Below are positions 60,367 to 64,000 of a stretch of DNA of 64,000 nt, piece after piece (position 1 is the stretch's first letter; the number at the start of each line of letters is the position of its first letter). A program made the translations under genes and the position numbers. This stretch comes from Bog-756 sp963828385 (GTDB lineage Bacteria > Actinomycetota > Acidimicrobiia > Acidimicrobiales > RAAP-2). Location: the NCBI GenBank assembly GCA_963828385.1, contig CAWHEF010000002.1:1488001-1552000 (forward strand). The letters are read 5' to 3'. The notes beneath the pieces were generated by a model that saw only the letters and a program-made list of their open reading frames with translations, ran no database searches and was not told where the DNA came from.

Positions 60367-60561
60367 CTATTCCCCGCCCTTTTGGACATAGTTGCGTACG
60401 AACTCTTCGGCGTTGTCCTCCAGCACCTCGTCGATCTCGTCGAGCAGGTCGTCAAGCTCGGCCTTGAGCTTGTCGCCCTTCTCCGAGGTCGCCGGGACGT
60501 CATCCACCACTTCCTCGGCCCGATCGGCGGCCTGCTTCCTCTTCTGTTCGCGCTCTGCCAT
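60367..60561 (-). CDS. pup: Prokaryotic ubiquitin-like protein Pup
   Basis: A 64-residue intrinsically disordered modifier. The conserved helix-forming segment is DKLKAELDDLLDEIDEVLED and the C-terminus is FVRNYVQKGGE. The last residue is Glu, not Gln, so it can be ligated by PafA without Dop deamidation. ATG 60561 (AEREQKRKQAADRAEEVVDD). It sits between dop and prcB on the same strand; the prcB start is 5 bp beyond its stop. Confidence 0.96.
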   Translation of the reverse strand: MAEREQKRKQAADRAEEVVDDVPATSEKGDKLKAELDDLLDEIDEVLEDNAEEFVRNYVQKGGE

Positions 60562-60572
60562 CCGCTTCTCTC

Positions 60573-62066
60573 CTAGTTGCTCAGCCGGTCGAGGAGCTCC
60601 GACGGGCTGGAGCACGTGTCCAGCAGTTCTTCGACGTGTTCGGCCGTGCCCTTCAGCGGGTCCATCATAGGGACGCGCCGAAGCGGATCGGTGCCGAGAT
60701 CGAACACGAGCGAGTCCCAATTGGCGGTCACGACGGCCGCCGGCCAGCGCTTCAGGCACTCGCCCCGGAACCACGCCCGCGTGTCACGCGGGGGCTCGGT
60801 CACGGCGGCGAGGACCGAGGGCTCGTCGACCAGCCGCTCCATGTCGAGCCGGGCGAACAGCGACCGGGACGGACGAAGGTCGTGGTATTGGAGATCGAGC
60901 GCGGCCAGCCGGTGATCGTTCCACGCACAGCCGTGGCGGTCTCGGTATCCCTCGATGATGTGCAGCTTCGCCACCCAGTCGAGCTGGCGGTCCAGCGACA
61001 TCGGGTCGATCTCGAGGCCCTGGAGAACGTCCTCCCACCGGTCGAGTACGGCCTGGCCCACCACGGTGTCGCCCATGAAGTCGAGGCCGCGGTCGTCAGC
61101 GTACTTGCGAGCCATGCCGTAGAGCTCCCACTGGACCTCCAAGGCGGTCGCCGTCGACCCGTCTTCCATCGGCACCGTCCGGGTCAGAGTGCGGTCGGTG
61201 GCGATGTCCCGCATGGCCCGGACGGGGTCAGCGAACGCCAGGGGGCGCGACGGGCTCACGTCGTCCTCGATCATCGACAGGACGAAGGACGTGGTCCCCA
61301 CCTTCAGGAGCGTTGCCACTTCGGCGAGGTTGGCGTCGCCCACGATGACGTGGAGCCTCCGGTAGCGATGGGGGTCGGCGTGGGGCTCGTCGCGCGTGTT
61401 GACGATGGGGCGCTTGAGCGTCGTCTCCAGTCCCACCTGCTCCTCGAAGAACTCGGCGCGCTGGGAGAGCTGGAACTCGACCGTCTCCCCGTCGTGGCTC
61501 CCCGTCTCGGAGCCGACCTTGCCCGCGCCGGCGAAGATCTGCCGGGTCACGAAGTGCGGCGTCACCCCCGTCACCACTCGGCTGAACGGTGCGTTCCTGT
61601 CCATCAGGTAGTTCTCATGGCAGCCGTAGGAGTTTCCCTTGCTGTCGGAATTGTTCTTGTAGACGACCAGACGCGAGCCGTCGTGGATGAGCCGGTCGGC
61701 GGCCTCCATCGAGCGGATGAGGATCATCTCGCCGGCCCGGTCGTATCGGACGCACTCGAGGGCATCGGCACACTCGGGGGTCGAGAGCTCCGGGTGGGCG
61801 TGGTCCACGTAGTAGCGGGCGCCGTTGGTGAGCACCGTGTTGACGAGATGGGTCTCCACCTGCGGTGGCATCGCGCTCTCGCGGGCGAAACCCCGGGCAT
61901 CGTTTCCGGGGGCCTCGTCCTCGAAGTCCCAGCCCGTCTGCTGGCGGGCCACCTCGTTGGCATAGGCGTTGATCAGCAGCGATGACGCGGCGATGGGATT
62001 GGGGTCACCGTTGACCACGTGAATTCCGTACTCGGTCTCGATACCACAGACCTTGGGGATCGCCAT
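60573..62066 (-). CDS. dop: Pup deamidase/depupylase Dop
   Basis: Removes Pup from substrates and, in other species, deamidates Pup-Gln. The N-terminus PKVCGIETEYGIHVVNGDPN carries the catalytic Asp/Glu region. The inserted Dop loop follows (EDEAPGNDARGFARESAMPP), which separates it from PafA. Then DHAHPELSTPECADALECVR and KNNSDSKGNSYGCHENYLMD, and IVNTRDEPHADPHRYRRLHV. ATG 62066, 497 residues, longer than PafA as expected. Since Pup ends in Glu here, its main role would be depupylation. Confidence 0.95.
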   Translation of the reverse strand: MAIPKVCGIETEYGIHVVNGDPNPIAASSLLINAYANEVARQQTGWDFEDEAPGNDARGFARESAMPPQVETHLVNTVLTNGARYYVDHAHPELSTPECADALECVRYDRAGEMILIRSMEAADRLIHDGSRLVVYKNNSDSKGNSYGCHENYLMDRNAPFSRVVTGVTPHFVTRQIFAGAGKVGSETGSHDGETVEFQLSQRAEFFEEQVGLETTLKRPIVNTRDEPHADPHRYRRLHVIVGDANLAEVATLLKVGTTSFVLSMIEDDVSPSRPLAFADPVRAMRDIATDRTLTRTVPMEDGSTATALEVQWELYGMARKYADDRGLDFMGDTVVGQAVLDRWEDVLQGLEIDPMSLDRQLDWVAKLHIIEGYRDRHGCAWNDHRLAALDLQYHDLRPSRSLFARLDMERLVDEPSVLAAVTEPPRDTRAWFRGECLKRWPAAVVTANWDSLVFDLGTDPLRRVPMMDPLKGTAEHVEELLDTCSSPSELLDRLSN

Positions 62067-62137
62067 GCAGTCGACCCTATCCCGGGCGGCCGCCTACCGG
62101 GCACCCGTCTCCGAGGCCGCAGTCACTGCGTCTGGCG

Positions 62138-63925
62138 TCAGAGGTACTGACCGGTACCGACCCGCTCGATCGACCGCCCACCGGTTGTCTCGTCCTCTTC
62201 GCTGATGAGCGTACGGATGTAGACGATCCGCTCGCCCTTCTTCCCCGAGATCTTGGCCCAATCGTCCGGATTGGTCGTGTTCGGAAGGTCCTCGTTCTCC
62301 TTGTACTCCTGCCGGATCGATTCGATCAGGTCGGCGGAGCTGATGCCCCTCGACCCCTCGGCGATGGTGCGCTTGATGGCCAGCTTCTTCGCCCGCCTGA
62401 CGATGTTCTCGATCATCGCCCCCGAGGCGAAGTCGCGGAAGTAGAGGACCTCTTTGTCGCCGTTCTGGTAGGTCACCTCGAGGAACCGGTTCTCGTCGTC
62501 GCTCCGGTACATCTCGGTGACGGTCGTCTCGATCATGGCCTGGGTCGCCTTGGCCGGGTCTCCCCCACCCAGCCGGCTGACCTCGTCGGCGTCGAGAGGC
62601 AGGTCGGGCGTCAGGTAGCGACCGAAGATCTGGGCGGCGGCCACGTCGTTGGGCCGCTCGATGCGAATCTTCACGTCCAGCCGGCCCGGGCGCAGGATGG
62701 CCGGGTCTATCAGGTCCTCGCGGTTGGACGCCCCGATCACGATGACGTCCTTCAACGTCTCGACCCCATCGATCTCGGCCAGCAGCTGGGGAACGATGGT
62801 CGACTCCATGTCCGAGCTGATGCCCGTACCCCGGGTGCGGAACAGCGAGTCCATCTCGTCGAAGAAGACGATGACCGGGACCCCCTCCTCGGACTTCTCG
62901 CGGGCCCGCTGGAACACGAGCCGGATCTGGCGCTCGGTCTCACCGACGTACTTGTTGAGCAGCTCCGGGCCCTTGATGTTTAGGAAGTAGCTCCGTGCGT
63001 TCGTGTTCCCGGTCACCTCGGCGACCTTCTTGGCGAGGGAGTTGGCGACCGCCTTGGCGATGAGGGTCTTGCCGCATCCCGGGGGGCCGTAGAGGAGAAT
63101 GCCCTTCGGAGCCGGAAGGCGGTGCTCCGTATAGAGGTCCCGGTAGAGGTACGGCAGCTCCACGGCGTCGGTGATGGCCTCGATCTGGTCATCGAGGCCG
63201 CCGACGTCGTCGTAGGTCACGTCGGGCACCTCTTCCAGGACGAGCTCTTCGACCTCCGGGCGCGACAGCTTCTCGATCAACAGGCCGGTGCGGGACTCCA
63301 TCAGCACGGAGTCGCCGGCCCGGAGACGCTCACCGAGGAGGTCGTCAGAGAGCTCAGCCACCCGCTCCTCGTCCGCCCGACCGAAGACGAGGGCGCGCCG
63401 ACCGTCCTCCAGGACCTCCTTCAGGACCACGACCTCGCCCGAGCCGTCCCCGCGGCGGGCGAGGATCACGTTCAACGACTCGTTGAGCACGACCTCGTTA
63501 CCCCGCTTCAACTCGTCGTCCTCGATGTCGGGGTGCAGGGAGACCCGCATCTTCCTCCCGCCGGAGAACACGTCGACGGTGCCGTCATCGTTGGCCCCGA
63601 GGAACGTGCCATAGGCCGAAGGCGGCTGGGTGAGCTTCTCGACCTCCTCGCGAAGGTTGGCCACGTGCTCCTTGGCCGTCTGCAGCGTGAAGGTGAGCTT
63701 CTCGTTCTGGGAGACGGCCTGGGCCAGTTGCCCCTTGGCCTCGAGCAGCTTCTCCTCGAGCGTCTGGACCCGGCGGGGGCTCTCTTGGAGCCGACGGCGC
63801 AGAACGGTGACCTCCTCCTCGGCTTCGACGGCTCTGAGCCGCCAGGCATCGAGGTCCTGGTCGCCGGGGCCGTCCGCCGTCCTCCGCCTGTCTCTCGGAT
63901 CGTCGAATTCAGCCGTGGGACTCAC
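62138..63925 (-). CDS. mpa: Proteasome-associated AAA ATPase (Mpa/ARC)
   Basis: Hexameric unfoldase that recognises Pup and feeds substrates to the 20S proteasome. An N-terminal coiled coil (VEAEEEVTVLRRRLQESPRR onward) binds Pup. Two OB-fold domains lie roughly at residues 95-235. The AAA module has Walker A in LLYGPPGCGKTLIAKAVANS and Walker B in PVIVFFDEMDSLF. The C-terminal tripeptide is QYL in VGTGQYL, the gate-opening motif that docks on the proteasome. GTG 63925, 595 residues. First gene of the leftward block. Confidence 0.95.
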   Translation of the reverse strand: MSPTAEFDDPRDRRRTADGPGDQDLDAWRLRAVEAEEEVTVLRRRLQESPRRVQTLEEKLLEAKGQLAQAVSQNEKLTFTLQTAKEHVANLREEVEKLTQPPSAYGTFLGANDDGTVDVFSGGRKMRVSLHPDIEDDELKRGNEVVLNESLNVILARRGDGSGEVVVLKEVLEDGRRALVFGRADEERVAELSDDLLGERLRAGDSVLMESRTGLLIEKLSRPEVEELVLEEVPDVTYDDVGGLDDQIEAITDAVELPYLYRDLYTEHRLPAPKGILLYGPPGCGKTLIAKAVANSLAKKVAEVTGNTNARSYFLNIKGPELLNKYVGETERQIRLVFQRAREKSEEGVPVIVFFDEMDSLFRTRGTGISSDMESTIVPQLLAEIDGVETLKDVIVIGASNREDLIDPAILRPGRLDVKIRIERPNDVAAAQIFGRYLTPDLPLDADEVSRLGGGDPAKATQAMIETTVTEMYRSDDENRFLEVTYQNGDKEVLYFRDFASGAMIENIVRRAKKLAIKRTIAEGSRGISSADLIESIRQEYKENEDLPNTTNPDDWAKISGKKGERIVYIRTLISEEDETTGGRSIERVGTGQYL

Positions 63926-64000
63926 CCCTTCTCGAACGTTCCCGTGCCAGCGACCCTACACCGACGCCCCCGCCGATCGACGCGCCCGAGCCCATGTCGG

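Overview
This is a high-GC chromosomal segment from an Actinomycetota bacterium, most likely an Acidimicrobiia-type lineage. The evidence is a complete Pup-proteasome locus (Pup, PrcA/PrcB, Mpa/ARC, Dop, PafA), a DUF4193-like acidic zinc protein, SMC partners ScpA/ScpB, AroH-type chorismate mutase and many GTG or TTG starts with 4-bp ATGA/GTGA couplings. The lineage call is inference; no rRNA is present to confirm it.

Layout. 1-7 kb: 3' part of pyrG, a Nudix hydrolase, XerD-like recombinase, DksA/TraR-like zinc protein, M50 protease and a YfhO-like giant membrane protein, all rightward. 7-14.5 kb: leftward trpS, then a rightward run scpA-scpB-rluB-aroH-tyrA-aroA-cmk-plsC with repeated start/stop overlaps. 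14.5-21.5 kb: leftward GT2, HD-domain protein and ispH; rightward radical-SAM/PDZ protein, der, a small zinc-ribbon membrane protein and a secreted SGNH hydrolase.

21.7-28.9 kb: a small integrated element at a tRNA-Pro(GGG) gene. It is bounded by a perfect 46-bp direct repeat of the tRNA 3' end, at 21687-21732 and 28851-28896. It carries a tyrosine integrase, a RepSA-like rolling-circle initiator broken by a single-base frameshift, a PIN-domain toxin with its putative antitoxin, a frameshifted methyltransferase and a VOC protein. A complete ISL3-family insertion sequence (21803-23257, perfect 8-bp target duplication) sits between the left attachment site and the integrase.

29-51 kb: accessory and metabolic genes. 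These include two more polytopic envelope proteins, a broken HisN-like phosphatase, a serine beta-lactamase-like hydrolase, a broken SRAP protein, gamma-carbonic anhydrase, CorA, a lipoprotein, a MerR regulator, a small nuclease-like protein, the glycine cleavage genes gcvT-gcvPA-gcvPB (no gcvH here), a class II aldolase, F420-type and FMN nitroreductases, and small conserved actinobacterial proteins.

51.5-64 kb: a leftward block in transcription order mpa-dop-pup-prcB-prcA-pafA-lepB-tatB-tatC-helY-thyX. Pup ends in Gly-Gly-Glu, so it would be ligation-competent without deamidation. ThyX is an unusual tandem two-domain protein in which the signature motif is split between the halves. prcB is interrupted by a missing G in a homopolymer.

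Five genes (rep, methyltransferase, hisN-like, SRAP, prcB) are each broken by what looks like one inserted or missing base. Some, especially prcB, are probably sequence errors rather than true pseudogenes.
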